Part shown: positions 11,926 to 24,015 of the stretch, piece after piece
Numbering within the stretch: the first letter of the stretch is position 1
Layout: the number at the start of each line of letters is the position of its first letter
Source: Phyto melanocephala
Taxonomy: Eukaryota > Arthropoda > Insecta > Diptera > Rhinophoridae
Direction of reading: 5' to 3'
Length of the DNA stretch: 64,000 nt
NCBI GenBank assembly: GCA_941918925.1
Contig: OW799235.1
Span: forward strand, 107,773,947-107,837,946
Program-made: the position numbers and the translations under genes
The notes under the pieces: generated by a model
What the model saw: only the letters and a program-made list of their open reading frames with translations
Database searches by the model: none
What the model was told of the DNA's origin: nothing

Positions 11926-12140
11926 TGAATTTATACCCTTCACCTGTGGCGCCAAGGGTATATGCAGCTCCGTCATTTCGTTTGTAATTTCTAAACTATT
12001 CATTTGCGGCCAGCTTATGACTAGGAAAGTCGATTTTACAATGTCCTTATGTTGGTTGAAATAAACTTTTAGAAGACCTCACATGCTGCCCAGACCTGAA
12101 TGTGATATCGTTATTTTGTAAAGCTTCGTGTTTTAATCCA
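11926..12140 (+). mobile_element. DINE-like element, 5' portion
   Basis: Starts TTATACCCTTCACCTGTGGC, followed by AAGGGTATATGCAG, GTCATTTCGTTTGTAATTTC, TTATGACTAGGAAAGTCGAT and TTGAAATAAACTTTTAGAAG. The order and motifs match the DINE-like copies at 40264 and 41760. No 3' hairpin end was found nearby. The AAAGTGGGCGTG array at 12766-13340 may be the interior of the same element. Confidence 0.6.
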
Positions 12141-12765
12141 CCACAACCGCCCACAAATAAACTCTACTGCCTTTGTTTTTTTTTCATATTTTTACCATAA
12201 AAAATAACGTTATATATATCTTAAATAACTTATAAACCTTATTTATGGATACGATATGTCTCTAGGGGTATTCGTAAACAATTTTGAACTTATGCGTCAC
12301 TACCAATCGGCAAAGATATTTATAAAATTAATTTGGAACAAATAACAGCAATTTATTCGGCTGTGGCGAATTTTTCATACCCAACACCAAATTTGTGTGG
12401 TGCTTTTATATCACAAAATTTATTTGGCGAATTCACAATGGTGTTCTAAGTGTCGTATTTATTTTTTTTCATAAAATTTTTTAATAATTTTAAAATCATT
12501 AAAAAGTTTTGTATTGTTTATTGTAAAACTTTAAGAACTTGTTAAACATTTTTAAAAACTATTACTTTATGACAATACAACACTTAGGACACCTTGCGAA
12601 TTACTCAATTATTTTGTTACCAACTGTATTCCATATAGAATAATTTTTTTATACTAAAATATGTATTACTTCCTTTGTTTTAATCCTATTAATTTATTTT
12701 TTAATATTTAATGTCAAAGTAAAATATTAACAGTAGGACTTCTTATTACCTTAATATATGTGAAG

Positions 12766-13345
12766 TCGGCGTTAAAGTAGGGGTGTCAAAGTAATTCCTG
12801 CTAATGACGTTAACTTTGATATTTTTATATAGGGTCCCTTATTATTCCAAAATCTTTGTCTATAGAAAAATTACATGTATGTATTTTGGAAAAAATTGTT
12901 ATATGGGTGATGTGAGTTTAATAGGGCGTGTTACCTTTAATTTCTGGTATTATAATAAGGTTGACTAGAAAGCTACTCTTGCAAACCATGGTACGTCAAT
13001 TGCTATCTCTTTGATGGGCTTTAAATTTTATTAATTGTAGATTATATTTGAAGTTGACGTCAAAGTTGGTGTGCCAAAGAAATTTCTGCTTATGCGTTCA
13101 ACTTAGATATAGTCTTTTATACCTATAAAATCATTGTCCATATATATATATATGAGTTCAAAATATAGCGTTTTATGAGAGGTAGGGGTTAAAGTGGGCG
13201 TGTAAAATCAATAATATAATAATGATTTCTACTTAGACAGAAACTATTATTTTCCCAAAATCTTTTTCCGTATAAAAGTTATATGAGAGCTGGGCGTTAA
13301 AGTGGGCGTGTTACCTTAATTTTCCGCTATTACAATAAATTGGAC
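12766..13345 (+). repeat. Degenerate GGGCGTTAAAGTGGGCGTG array
   Basis: Imperfect repeats start near 12766, 12905, 13051, 13180 and 13287. Each has a GGCGTTAAAGT-like phrase followed by GGGCGTGTTACC or TTTCTGCTTATGCGTT. The style is that of the internal arrays of the window's Helitron/DINE elements. A (TA)n run lies at 13140-13155. Confidence 0.55.
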
Positions 13346-13399
13346 CAAAAAGCAATGTTTGCGAAATTTCAGAATCGTGTTTTTAGTTTTGTAGGTTTT

Positions 13400-15579
13400 A
13401 TTTAAGTTTTAAATTTAAAATAGACTAAAAAAAACAGTTGTGTAAACTTTCGTACATTTTGATCTATAACTCCTTTCGTAATTTAAGGATTTAAGCAATT
13501 TTTGGGGATAAATATTTTCTATTTAAGGATTATACTTGGAAGTTTGTTTCACTTTACGTCATGCGGTAAGACCCAATTGCATTTTGTTCGATGTCCGAAA
13601 GACATTATTTTATGACCTAGTCTGGCATTACAAGATATAAGCCTCTTCATAGTATACCGAATTAACCCATTTTCAATAACAAACATTTTCGATATATAGA
13701 AAATATCCTGACAATATTATTTCACCGCATTACCTTATTTTATTTGAGCTTGATAGTGCTTCAACAGACGAACAGCCGTAGTTTTGATAACAAAAATTGT
13801 AAATACTTTGTTTTATTAAACTTAAAGGACACTAGAAGTCAACAATGGCGTCGGTAATAATAAAGCAAAATGGCTTAGAATATTAAATCTGGGCTATGCT
13901 ACGAGGTTCTTATTATACCTTTATACATAATCGGAAAGGGTGTTATCATATTCGTAATGGCCAAATTTACTTTTTTCTGGCTAGTAAAACGGATTGAATA
14001 TGATCCAAAGGACTTAAATTAAAAGCACTCTTGTACTATGAATAAGTAATGTGTCCTAAAAATATGTATAGTTCTTAAAAACAAAACTTGTTTAATTATT
14101 TTTTGGGTTCAAAGGATCTTTTTTTCGTACAAATAAATTTTATTAATACGTTTCTTATATATTTTTTTACAACCTGTAGAATAAATACATACAAACATAA
14201 GAGCAATTTAGCCAAAAGTTCATTAACACCCACCCAATTTCATTTGCTTAAACTTCTCTATAAATAAATCCTTTGCGTTTCTACAATTTGTCTTCAGTAT
14301 GCATTCCCTTTAATTTTATATTAATTTTTATTACAACTGACTAAGACTTCTTTCACTTTTTCTCCAACAACTGTAGATTTCTTACGCTAATAAAGAAGTT
14401 TTTAGCAGACAATAAAAACTAAATTCATTAAATAATACGACTCTCTTAAGACCAATATACATGATAAATGTACTTTATTAACTGCATATGACTGCAGAAG
14501 CTATTTTCTTTTGTTGTTGCATTTATTTTTTTATGTGTAAAACTCTTTCGAATGAAGTGAAATTTCTATTACAGACAAATAAGACACTTCACATTATTTA
14601 CGCAAATACATATAAGCAAAGCCGAGTATTGTAAGTGTATTCCTCCTTTAGTTGTTGGTGGAATGAATGTGGTTGGAGGGTGTGTATTTCCCTTTTAAGC
14701 AATAATGGCGACAGAGCACACATGTGAGACATGTTTTGTACATTTTCAGCTTTTAGCGGTAACCAAAGATTTCGCATGTGCATAAAGTTATAGTTCATAT
14801 GTTTCTTAAGACGTTTTAAGCAGTTGCAGCTTTAATTGTATGGGAAGAAGTTTATATCTGTGGACCTTTGACAAAACAACTTATGTCAAATTTTATAATA
14901 TATTTTAAAAGATCAAAAAAAAAAAAACAACTGAAAGTGTTTGATATGCTAGCTCTTATTTTAAGATTCCTAACAACACGCGGGAGTCTGTAAACTAATC
15001 CTAGTGTTGTGGTAAGAAAAAAAAAAAAACTAAGCAAAAGATACAAACAATTAAATTAGTTCATTTTTCACGTAACCTCCTTAGAGTATTAAACGTTAAA
15101 AGACGCCAATTAGTGCAAATAAAGCATTTTGATTATTTTTGAATGGTTTAGAGACTTGAAATTTATAGTATCTCTACTTAAGATGTTCTGTCGCAAGACC
15201 ACAAAAAACTAATTGAAACACTTATTCTTGAAACACTTATTAAATCTTTATCTTTTAGTTGTTTTAGAGGATCATCCCAGTTTGAACTTATTTATTTAAA
15301 CACATTACGAATATCGTTTAGCATATTGTAATTTGCCGCTACATTAATATGTTCTTTCAACTCCCACTTACATTTAAATAAATTTATACTTTTGTACTGT
15401 TTGGAAGGTATACAATAAAGGTGTTGTTTAATTTAATAGCTAGAATTATGTAGGATACGGATATAACATCTGTGGAAAAGTAGCTTTTCGTCTAAATACT
15501 TAACCTAAATATTTATAATACAAGCAAAAGTAAATTTCATTTTTTAAGCCCTGCAAAAATATATAACTTAGGCGCGATA
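13400..15579. other. AT-rich DNA, no gene recognised
   Basis: I see no protein match, repeat boundary or convincing splice signals. Frames at 14598-15046 (minus) are low-complexity. Confidence 0.4.
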
Positions 15580-15757
15580 CACTCAAAGAAAAACTATGGT
15601 TGTATTGGTTTATTCTCTATGACAATTTTTGGTTATCGAAAATAAGTATAAGTTTGAATTTTGATTTACCATCATTTACCATATATTTCGTCGCGATAAC
15701 CAAACGTTTCTTTGATTTTATCATTTAGTGTTAACTTTTCATAAAAACCTTTTTTTA
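15580..15757 (+). mobile_element. Truncated MITE related to the element at 57651
   Basis: Begins TA|CACTCAAAGAAAAACTATGG and continues TTTTGGTTATCGAAAATAAG, parallel to TA|CACGCAAAGAAAAACCATGG and TTTGGTTGTCGAAAACAAG at 57651. The opposite terminal repeat is missing; the element gives way to a Helitron fragment at about 15758. Confidence 0.6.
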
Positions 15758-16419
15758 CTACTCTAATCGACATCGTTTTCCAAATATACGAATTTTAGTA
15801 TTTAATTCATATGGCAGGTGCCACGCCCACTATTGTTAATGCACCCATTTTTTCCATAAATGTTTATTTGAATATCAAAGTTGCTTTTGCCAAATGTTAG
15901 TACTCTAATCGATATCGTTTTCCAGATATACGAATTTTAGTATTTAATTCATATGGTAGGTGCCACGCCCACTATTGATAATGCACCCATTTCTTGCCTA
16001 AATGTTCATTTGGGTGTCAAAGTTGCTCTTGCAAAATTTTGCTACTCTAATCGATATCGTTTTCCAAATATACGAATTTTAGTATTCAATTCATGTGGCC
16101 ACGCCTACTATTGCAAGTCCGCCCATTTTTTACCCAAATGTTCGTGTGGATGTCAAAGTTTACCGTACTTAATTTGAAGACTCTAGCTGCATTAACTTTC
16201 GTGATATATAATATTTAATACTTATTCTTTAATAGGGCGTGGCACCCCGCCCACTTACAATTTCAAACCAAAGTATAGCCTATAGTTCCTTCCAGACATA
16301 CAGGAAGATTCTGTGAAAATTTCAAGGAAATCGGTCCAGCCGTTTAACCGTCTATAAAGCACAAACAAACATACAAACATATAAACATACAAACACACAT
16401 TGATTTTTATATTTAAAGA
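15758..16419 (-). mobile_element. Helitron 5' portion with 142-bp tandem repeats
   Basis: Read on the minus strand it begins A|TCTTTAAATATAAAAATC and AATGTGTGTTTGTATG, a typical Helitron 5' terminus. The phrase AAACGGCTGGACCGATTTCC follows. Beyond that is a three-copy tandem array (15759, 15901, 16043; period exactly 142 bp) with a decayed fourth copy near 16180. Each unit holds TACTCTAATCGATATCGTTT and GGTGCCACGCCCACTATTG. No 3' hairpin/CTAG end is found; truncation at about 15758. It is a different family from the 6014 Helitron. Confidence 0.65.
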
Positions 16420-17149
16420 TTTAAATTGCGGCAGAATATTTGTAAAACACAAAACAAAAAATTATGGCTGCAGAATATTTGTCCAACCAAAAATTCGTTA
16501 CAACAATTGCACTCAGCTGTTTAGTTGACTGTAAATTGAAACATTCGATGGAAAGGGAATTTCAAAAGCAAGTTCGCATCAAGTTCTAAAAGTATGAGTG
16601 TATTGGTAAAAAAAGTGTGAGTGTATTGCAACTTGATACACAAAACTTGATCGTGTAACCCCTGTGCAAATTATAAATTTTTATTATATTAAAATTTGTC
16701 ACGTCAAAATATGTATATACAAAAAGTTAAACAAACAATTAAAATAAACAATAAAACGCTAAAAAGGAAATTCAATAATATGCATTAGCGATAATTTATT
16801 TTATATGCAAAGAATGAACTGGAAAAAAACTATACATGTTTTACCTTCAATACTACTTAAATCGTTCAACACAAAAATACTCAAAAGTGCGTATTTTATT
16901 TGAATATTATACAAGTTCATTAAACATTAAAAAATATTTGCATATTTCTTCAAATTTATAAATTTATCAACTTTTCATGAATATCCCTCCACTAAAGATT
17001 TTATAGTTGCTTCCGTTAACTTTTTGAACGAGGTGTTTTACATACACTCAAAATCGGGCTTGTCCTGGGTTACCTTACCTGTGGTCTTTAATTCTTTTTT
17101 TTTTTGTACTAAGAGCCCAATACCTTTCCAAAGACCAAACTTCTTGACA
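16420..17149. other. AT-rich spacer
   Basis: No gene. Short direct repeats of GAGTGTATTG occur near 16596 and 16619. Confidence 0.4.
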
Positions 17150-17484
17150 GTTGGATGGAGCTGCCTACCGTGGTACTAAATTTACATTATTGTTTAAATA
17201 CCACTCAAGGGTCATGGTGCCATTCAAGTGTCATGGTGCCAAATCGGGCTAGAAATTTTAAGAGAACTCTTTTTGAAGACTCCGTAATATATTTTTCGGT
17301 GTTTCTCGTACCTGATGTCACAATGATTGGCTTCTTTTGGCGAAACGGCAAATGACTTGTCACACAAGAAACTTCTTGAGGAATCTTTTTTGTTTTCTTT
17401 TCCCGTATTGTTCTTGAACATTACCTCGTCCATCAGCCCTATACCAATCTTTGTGCGGAAGTTGTGAAAAGTCTGCCAGTACAT
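17150..17484 (-). pseudogene. Possible piggyBac-like transposase scrap
   Basis: The 86-codon minus frame reads TKIGIGLMDEVMFKNNTGKE, later LCDKSFAVSPKEAN and CDIRYEKHRKI. The order G.G..VV...N......C.L..KE....D.R.......I resembles the strand-rich core of piggyBac transposases. Continuing below 17220, an out-of-frame VWSLERYWALS resembles the (K)KWYWPLF block. The local base composition is less AT-rich than the surroundings. No TTAA-flanked ends are visible. A random open frame remains possible. Confidence 0.3.
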
Positions 17485-17739
17485 AAGTTATATCATCCAT
17501 CACATAATACAAATTAACATAACATTTATAAAATTTCAATAATCTTAAACTCGATAATACTGTATTTGATAAACAGTATTTTAGGAGTTATAAGCTTTTA
17601 AACTTGCTACTAAAACATGCCTGCAAATATATCAGTCGAATGGTTCAACCGCAAAACTACTAGTTAGAAATTTTATGCCACTTTATCACACATATCCACG
17701 ATATGTTGAACCAGTCATTTTTATATTATTTAGTTTGTA

Positions 17740-17960
17740 ATGCATCGGCGGGCTAGTCAGTAGTCTGCTAGTTTGGAGGTTGCGGGTTCGATTCCCGCCA
17801 GAGACTCTTTACTTGTCTGCTTCTCTTTCTCTGCTATTCTCTTTCCATTCTAACTATTCCATTCATATGGAGCGCACAATATGCCAATTGGGCATAAGTG
17901 TATACCTGTCGTAGGCTTGGGCTTTTAGTGCCCCTCCTGTTCAACCTAACCTAACCTAAC
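17740..17960 (+). mobile_element. tRNA-headed SINE with (CCTAA)n tail
   Basis: The head (17740-17805) looks like a tRNA: GGGCTAGTCAGTAGTCTGC resembles an A box and GGTTCGATTCC is a canonical B box. A pyrimidine-rich body follows (CTGCTTCTCTTTCTCTGC), then ATATGCCAATTGGGC and a tail AACCTAACCTAACCTAAC. Internal RNA polymerase III promoter boxes are the usual driver of such SINEs. Relatives lie at 22181 (+), 32801 (-) and 46284 (-). Confidence 0.8.
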
Positions 17961-19835
17961 ACTTCATATAATCAAGTTTCTGCACTTAAAAAAACCAGGA
18001 GACCTACGCTCTTAAGTTAATTTTATTTCTATAATTAAAACTCTTATTAATGATACATTGATGTAGCTTATGTATGCTTTACATAATTGAACATGCCAAC
18101 TTACTTGACAGTTTATGTCGGAGGTGAAATCGCGTTTGAAAAATATATCTTTAAAGATTAAAAAAGAATACTCCTGAAGACATCGTTTTACAAATTCACA
18201 TTTTAAATTTATTATGATATTAAGCAGAGTTCGAAGAAACATTTACCTACCCATTAAAATAATTTTACAAATATACACTCCACCTTCATGATAGCTAATA
18301 ATAATTATATTATTTCTGTGCCAACAAATTCAATTAAATTTATCTGCTATAAAATGAATTTTTGTTTAATAAAAAGCGATAATCTAAACAAATTTAAAAA
18401 TTTAACTTTCTTCAACATCAACACTATCATGGATTAGTTTTTAAACCAATACTACTTCAAACTTAATTTTTTGCTCTATTTCTATTTCGAATGCTCTTCT
18501 TTCCGCTTCAGTAAACTGAATTCATTTAAAGTCCTGTCAAATTAACCTGTAGTTACACACACTCGCACATAAACATAAACATGCATACATTAACCAAAAT
18601 TGCCATGTACGGTTTAGTTTTATATCTACCAGAACCCCTATCACTAAGGAAAGAAATGAAAAAACTTTAAACTTTTAATAAAACTAGTCTAGATTCGAGT
18701 CAAATCGTATCGTATCGAAAGATATGAAGACGAATTAATTGCCAACCTATTAAAATTAGACAGAGACTTGCATGAATGACTGTTTTGCATGTTACTCTGA
18801 AAAACCCAAGACAATGAGGTAAACAACCGCCCACTCATACACCCACAAAGCAATAAGATGAGTGTATGGAAACCAACGTCAGTTACAAGTTTAGGTGCCA
18901 ATTTTATAATCGTTCTTGTACAACTACAAGGATTACTTGTAAAAATAAACAAAATACTAGCACGACACAAAAAAAAAAACAAAAAAAAACCTTTCAAGTC
19001 TGACACAACAACGTCGCAAAAGGGAATCAGCGTACACTTGTATGTATATGCGAGGGAATGTGTTTAACTGTATGTGTGGCATGAAATGCGTGAAAACTGT
19101 TAAGTCTTGTTACAAATAGATTTCAGTTGTTGATGTTGTTTTACCATTTTCCTAAATTAGTTTTTGTAGCAATAGTTTCCGTTTTTATTTTTATTATTAT
19201 TTTCATTTTAGGGACTAGATTTTCAGGTGGGTGTAGTTTGTTTGTTTTCATGCGTTACAGGAAGGAAGGATGAGGTAGGAAAGGAAGGAACTTAGGGTGT
19301 ACACGTTGTTAAGTTTATTATTTATTTTAAACGAAAATGAGTGAAGTGTTTTATCAGTTTATAACTAACATAGCAATAATGGAAAATTCTTCCTCAAAAA
19401 ATGTCTACACAAACACTTATACGTATGGGAAGGGTGCTGCAGCAAGTGGTTATCGCGGTTGAACACTAAGCATGTAGACTAAATATAAATTTCTGTTATA
19501 ATTTAAAAATCCCGAGCTTCACTAATAATTTAATTTTGTTACTACCACATAATCTCGACTTGTCAATTGAGATGTAAGAAGAAGCCTTCTCTATCAAAAA
19601 ACAAACAAAACTCCAGCTCTCAGTTGTATTTACCAGTCTTTTACACATATTGTTGAAAGAAAGTAATGAAAATGTTTCTATTGCTATCCAAAATGTACAT
19701 GCCTTTCTTGGAATGATTACTGCGAGTGAGAATAATCATTATATCCCTATAAACCTACATACGCCTTATTGCAATATTATAAAAACACCTCCACTATAAA
19801 GAAAATAAATAATAAAATCTAAAACAATAGTAATA
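17961..19835. other. AT-rich DNA with short purine microsatellite
   Basis: A GGAA-rich run lies at 19258-19292. A pair of long A-runs is at 18965-18990. The antisense 105-codon frame at 18689-19006 has no recognisable domain. Confidence 0.4.
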
Positions 19836-20334
19836 CAGTGGTGTCTGAGCAGAGTGAACCCCGATGCTATGAATACCTCGTTATAGTGAACACCAGAATG
19901 TTTACATTGACTACTCTGTAGAGTGAACACTCATGAACCTCAATAGAGTAAACATACTTTATAGTGAGTTTTTTTGGTTTGGCAAAGGAGAAAAACAATG
20001 AAAAAGTGTATACAAATTAAAGAGAACATTCTTCTTTAAGATTATGTTGAAAAGTTACTCTCACAAATACGCATTCTATGAAGTGTTAATTTATTTAAGT
20101 CTGCGCGCATGTTCCATTAAGGTCGTATCTCAACGTTAATTTTTAATTCTTTCAAGTCATAAACTTAAACTTTAGTATAACGTGGAAATAAATACAATTT
20201 ATAACCAATAAATGCATTTAAAATAAATAAATTAGTTTTTTAAATAAATAAAAATTCAACCTTAATTTAGTGAACCACCTGGGTATGGTGAAATCGCTCT
20301 GTAAAAATAAGTTCACTCTACCCAGACAGCACTG
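19836..20334. mobile_element. pogo/Tigger-type MITE (499 bp)
   Basis: Ends are CAGTGGTGTCTGAGCAGAGT and, reversed, CAGTGCTGTCTGGGTAGAGT, continuing as GAAC... on both sides. A TA duplication flanks each end (19834-19835 and 20335-20336). Subterminal GAGTGAACACT motifs recur. There is no transposase. TA duplication with CAGTG ends fits the Tc1/mariner/pogo superfamily; pogo-type is my preferred reading. Confidence 0.8.
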
Positions 20335-21400
20335 TATTCATGTCATCAGTGAGATGCAACAAAATCTTACACATACACTCAAATTAAATAAATTAAAAGA
20401 ATTAGCCTTAAAACTTCTCAGTTTGTTTGGGTTAACATTTAATGAGAATAGCCTGCACAAGCTCTACTTCAAAGTTCAGACGGATAGTCCAAGACAACAA
20501 ATTTAATTTTTCTCATTAATATTGTAAAAACCCTTAGTACTTTCTGGTTATTTAAAGCATTTTTTATTTATTAAAATAATGCATCGAAACCCATTTGTCC
20601 ATTGATACAGAGTCGAAGCATATTATTTAAATAGTTCAGTTTATTACCTTCCGTACCGTGATGGTCGTGATTTTTTAAAAAACGGACCCCAAATGAAAAT
20701 AGTTGGTGACTGCTGGCATATATTATTGTCAAATTACGCTTTATCACGATTTATCCAATTTTTGATTTAGTATCTGTGCGCCGCGTAACTTGTCAGAAAT
20801 TGAAAAATTTGACATCGATATTATCGTAGAATTCAACATTGTCAATTCACAATGGTACTCGTACACTTATTTTGAGAATCGAGCCTTATCTTTAAACGTG
20901 CTGTTCGGTCGTAAAACTTTGTCATGTTGATTTGGCATTTGTAACAAAAAAACAAATAACAAAATAAACTGTCAACATCTACCCGCTCTTATTCAAATAC
21001 CCTTTATATACAATGTTTTCCCTTGTTGTATGTAGATTATGTTTTAAAAGTTTTCCAATTAACTTTTGCTGTTGCTTAAAATATAAGAATAACAAATGAA
21101 ATACTAAGACAAACAAATCCTGCCGACATGAACATTTTTGGACAATTCAACGCGGAAACTTTTACAAGTTTTGAAAGGAACTCATTTCTTCTTACATGAA
21201 AGAAACAATGCACATTGGTCGCAAATCCAATTTTTCTGGGCAAAATAATTGATGTAAAATATATCAAGTTATTTTGTTAGTAAATTAGTTTTTATTAATT
21301 AATAAAACAATGGATTGTCGAATAACAAAAAAATTTTTCAAAAAGTAACAACAATATTGAAGACCTCTATTAAAGTTCAAGGCAGTTCAAGTGTGCTTTA
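20335..21400. other. AT-rich DNA, nothing recognised
   Basis: No gene. The 78-codon + frame ending 20506 starts inside the MITE and is a shadow. Confidence 0.4.
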
Positions 21401-21531
21401 CCCCCATACCTAAACAAGAGCGTTGAGCGTCAAGCGTTGGAGTTTTACATGTGTTTTGTTTTTGTTACAATAACAAAATACATGCAAAATAGCAACGCTT
21501 GACGCTCCACGCTCTTGTTTAGGTATGGGCC
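21401..21531. mobile_element. Fold-back MITE (131 bp) with TTA duplication
   Basis: The left arm CCCATACCTAAACAAGAGCG / TTGAGCGTCAAGCGTTG is mirrored by the right arm CAACGCTTGACGCTCCACGC / TCTTGTTTAGGTATGGG. Pairing continues through the centre (ACATGTGTTTTGTT with AACAAAATACATG). Flanking TTA at 21398-21400 and 21532-21534 suggests PIF/Harbinger-type insertion. The whole element is essentially one hairpin. Confidence 0.8.
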
Positions 21532-22180
21532 TTAGACAAACAGCAGTTTGTTTGAAATAGGCATGTATATAATACGATTTTTTTGTTCTTCTTTATCAAT
21601 TCAATGCATAAAAGTAAAAAAAAATGTTTTGTTTTAATACATAATGAATAGCAATCAATTGATGGTAATGTTCGTCTTGTTCAGTATCGTTAAATTATCT
21701 TCTCAAATCCTTTTTCGTCTGTCAAATATTCAGAGCATTTATAAAGTTACTTTTGTAGCTTTTTCACTTACAAATTATTTTTAGGTTGCAGAGAACTTAT
21801 ATTGCCTAAATGCTTTAAAAGGGCGGAAATATAAAGTGCAATAGGTTCTTGAGCATTCTCAGAGCATATCTTTCTAATTTTTGTTAAACACGTTGGACTT
21901 TTCATTGCGCAGTAAGTCCCTTTTCTTTTTTGCGCGTTGCAATACGTGTGGCATGAATTTATAGATCTGCCTCATTTTGCTTACATAGTGAAAGAAGTGC
22001 CTTGGTACTCTGGTTTGCAGTTATTAGGTTTTGAACAGTTCAATTGCGACCCAGTTACCATTGCGGTACTTAAAATATTTTAAGCAACTTAATGCAAAGA
22101 AGTCGTATTTGTTTTTCTAATTATTTAATGCAATCTTCTGACAGCTTAATGCAATGTTCCGACAGTTTTCTTTACCATAA

Positions 22181-22305
22181 GTGCCTAGGCGGACTAATCA
22201 GTAGTGTGCTGGTCTACCAGTCTGGGGGTTGCTGGTTCGATTACCGCCACAGACTCTGGACTGACTGGTCTGCTTTTGTTTCTTTCGTATTCTTTCTATT
22301 CTGAT
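22181..22305 (+). mobile_element. tRNA-headed SINE, 3'-truncated
   Basis: The head GTGCCTAGGCGGACTAATCA then GTAGTGTGCTGGTCTACCAG and B box GGTTCGATTACC, then CAGACTCTGGACTGACTGG and a pyrimidine-rich body. It matches the SINE at 17740 and, reversed, those at 32801 and 46284. The 3' tail is missing. Confidence 0.75.
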
Positions 22306-22309
22306 CAGG

Positions 22310-24015
22310 TATCACAAAGGGATCAATACGATGAACCCAAGTAAGCTGTATAACAGCTGCCTGTTCTACCATACCTAATAAGTCAAGAAAGCTTTTGCTT
22401 CCTCCCTCTAAAATAATTGTGCATCCATATTAAAAAATATCATCCCAGCATTTAATGCTAAGGTTGCCTAACAAAAATTAATTTCTTTTGAATAACTGAA
22501 AATAATTATTACAAATAAATAAAGAATAATTTCTTTGGATTTTTGTTCCGTGCCGGACACATTCGGGAATTTTTTTAAAGTTAAAATTAATTCGGAAAAT
22601 AAATAATTTTTTTTATGCCCTTAAAAAAAAAGTTTTTTCTATAGTTATATCTATTAAACTTTTTTTAAACGTACTATAAATAAAAATACTTAAATTCGAT
22701 TTGGATATTCATAAAAACGTTAATTATATTTCTTTTTCTTAATTCCTAAAAAACTGGTTGACCCAACATCTAAAATGCCCTGCCCCTAAGTTCTCCAACA
22801 ATATTAAAAATTATTACGTCTGTTGCTATCCCTGCAGATAAGGCTATTAGTTCATATACGCATGTAAAGTATGCTCCTTAATGGACTAAGACTAATTCAA
22901 AGGTCACTCAAATGTGTGGAGCAAACATGGTCGATTGAACATTACGATGTCCTAGAGCTGGACCATATAGCCCATCGGAATAGTCTCAAAACTACCGTTT
23001 GTTAATACTCGATTAAGCAACTACACGACCATTATACACCTCTTGGCAACACTTTATGTAATCGTTAAAACACGAATGCTTGTCGTTTAACTACAAACTC
23101 TTGTTTAAAAATGATATGGTTCGTGACTGCGCTACATATTTAGAACCATGTTGTAAGTAGTTAATTTCAGCTTAAATGTACCACATAGTCCAGTTTTATC
23201 TGCAGTGATTACATTAATACATAACGGTAACGAAAAAATAGCTAAATATTCTATTGATTTGAGGCGTTCTTAATCTCATTATAAAATAAAAACTGCCAAA
23301 GAGGAAAATAAAAATTTACATTTTGAAAAAAAAAATTGATTTCTGACCAATGATAAATATTTTACTTTTAAACTAATTTGAAATGAATTTGTAATTAAAA
23401 ACGGAATCTCTAACTTTTCTTTTAAATAATATTTAATTTATTATTTTTTTTTTTGTATTAAATATTAAACAAATCTCTAAATTGTCGTCTTACAAAATTT
23501 GTTTCATAAATTCTCTACTTATACGAAATTTCTAAACATTCCCTGTAACTGCCATTTCGTTTTAATAATTTTAATAAATTCTCTATTTATTTTGCATACA
23601 TCATAATAATTTTTGATGTTATTAAAAGAGAAAAATATATCAAGTTTCACAAAATTGCTTTTTTGCACCTTCACAATTTAGGATTGATGCTAGAGAATGT
23701 TTTTTTAGATTCATGTAAATTTTATACGTGACAAATCAGTCTTGCAATTATGCATTAGCAAATGTCACGTAAAAGTACAAGATCGCCCGCCCCTTTTTCA
23801 TAACCCTACAATAGATTTTAAATGTTCTCGCCCCTAAAAATATGCAAACAAAATTTCGCAAATGAAAGAGTCATGTATTGGAACATTTTAGAAATCGTGT
23901 TTTAATTTCGTTTTGCACAAAATTCAATTAAAGTGCTGGTAGAAAAACAACAATCAAAAGAACGCTGTAAAGAGGAGCAACAAGAAAATAAGCTGCAACA
24001 ACATCCAGGGATTTA
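22310..24015. other. AT-rich DNA, nothing recognised
   Basis: No coding or repeat boundary that I can support; long A/T runs dominate. Confidence 0.4.

Noticed and set aside
17741..17806. tRNA gene
   Set aside because: A- and B-box-like sequences exist, but the cloverleaf is imperfect and the segment continues into a SINE body found in several copies.
17943..17960. Interstitial telomere repeat
   Set aside because: Only three CCTAA(C) units at the end of a SINE; flies lack this telomere type.
18689..19006. 105-codon minus frame
   Set aside because: Contains poly-Phe/Lys from A/T runs, overlaps another frame, no family resemblance.
19180..19232. TTTTCAG|GTGGGT as a third ratchet point
   Set aside because: The tract is interrupted by GGGACTAGA just before the AG and the donor is not GTAAGT/GTATGT-like; kept below threshold.
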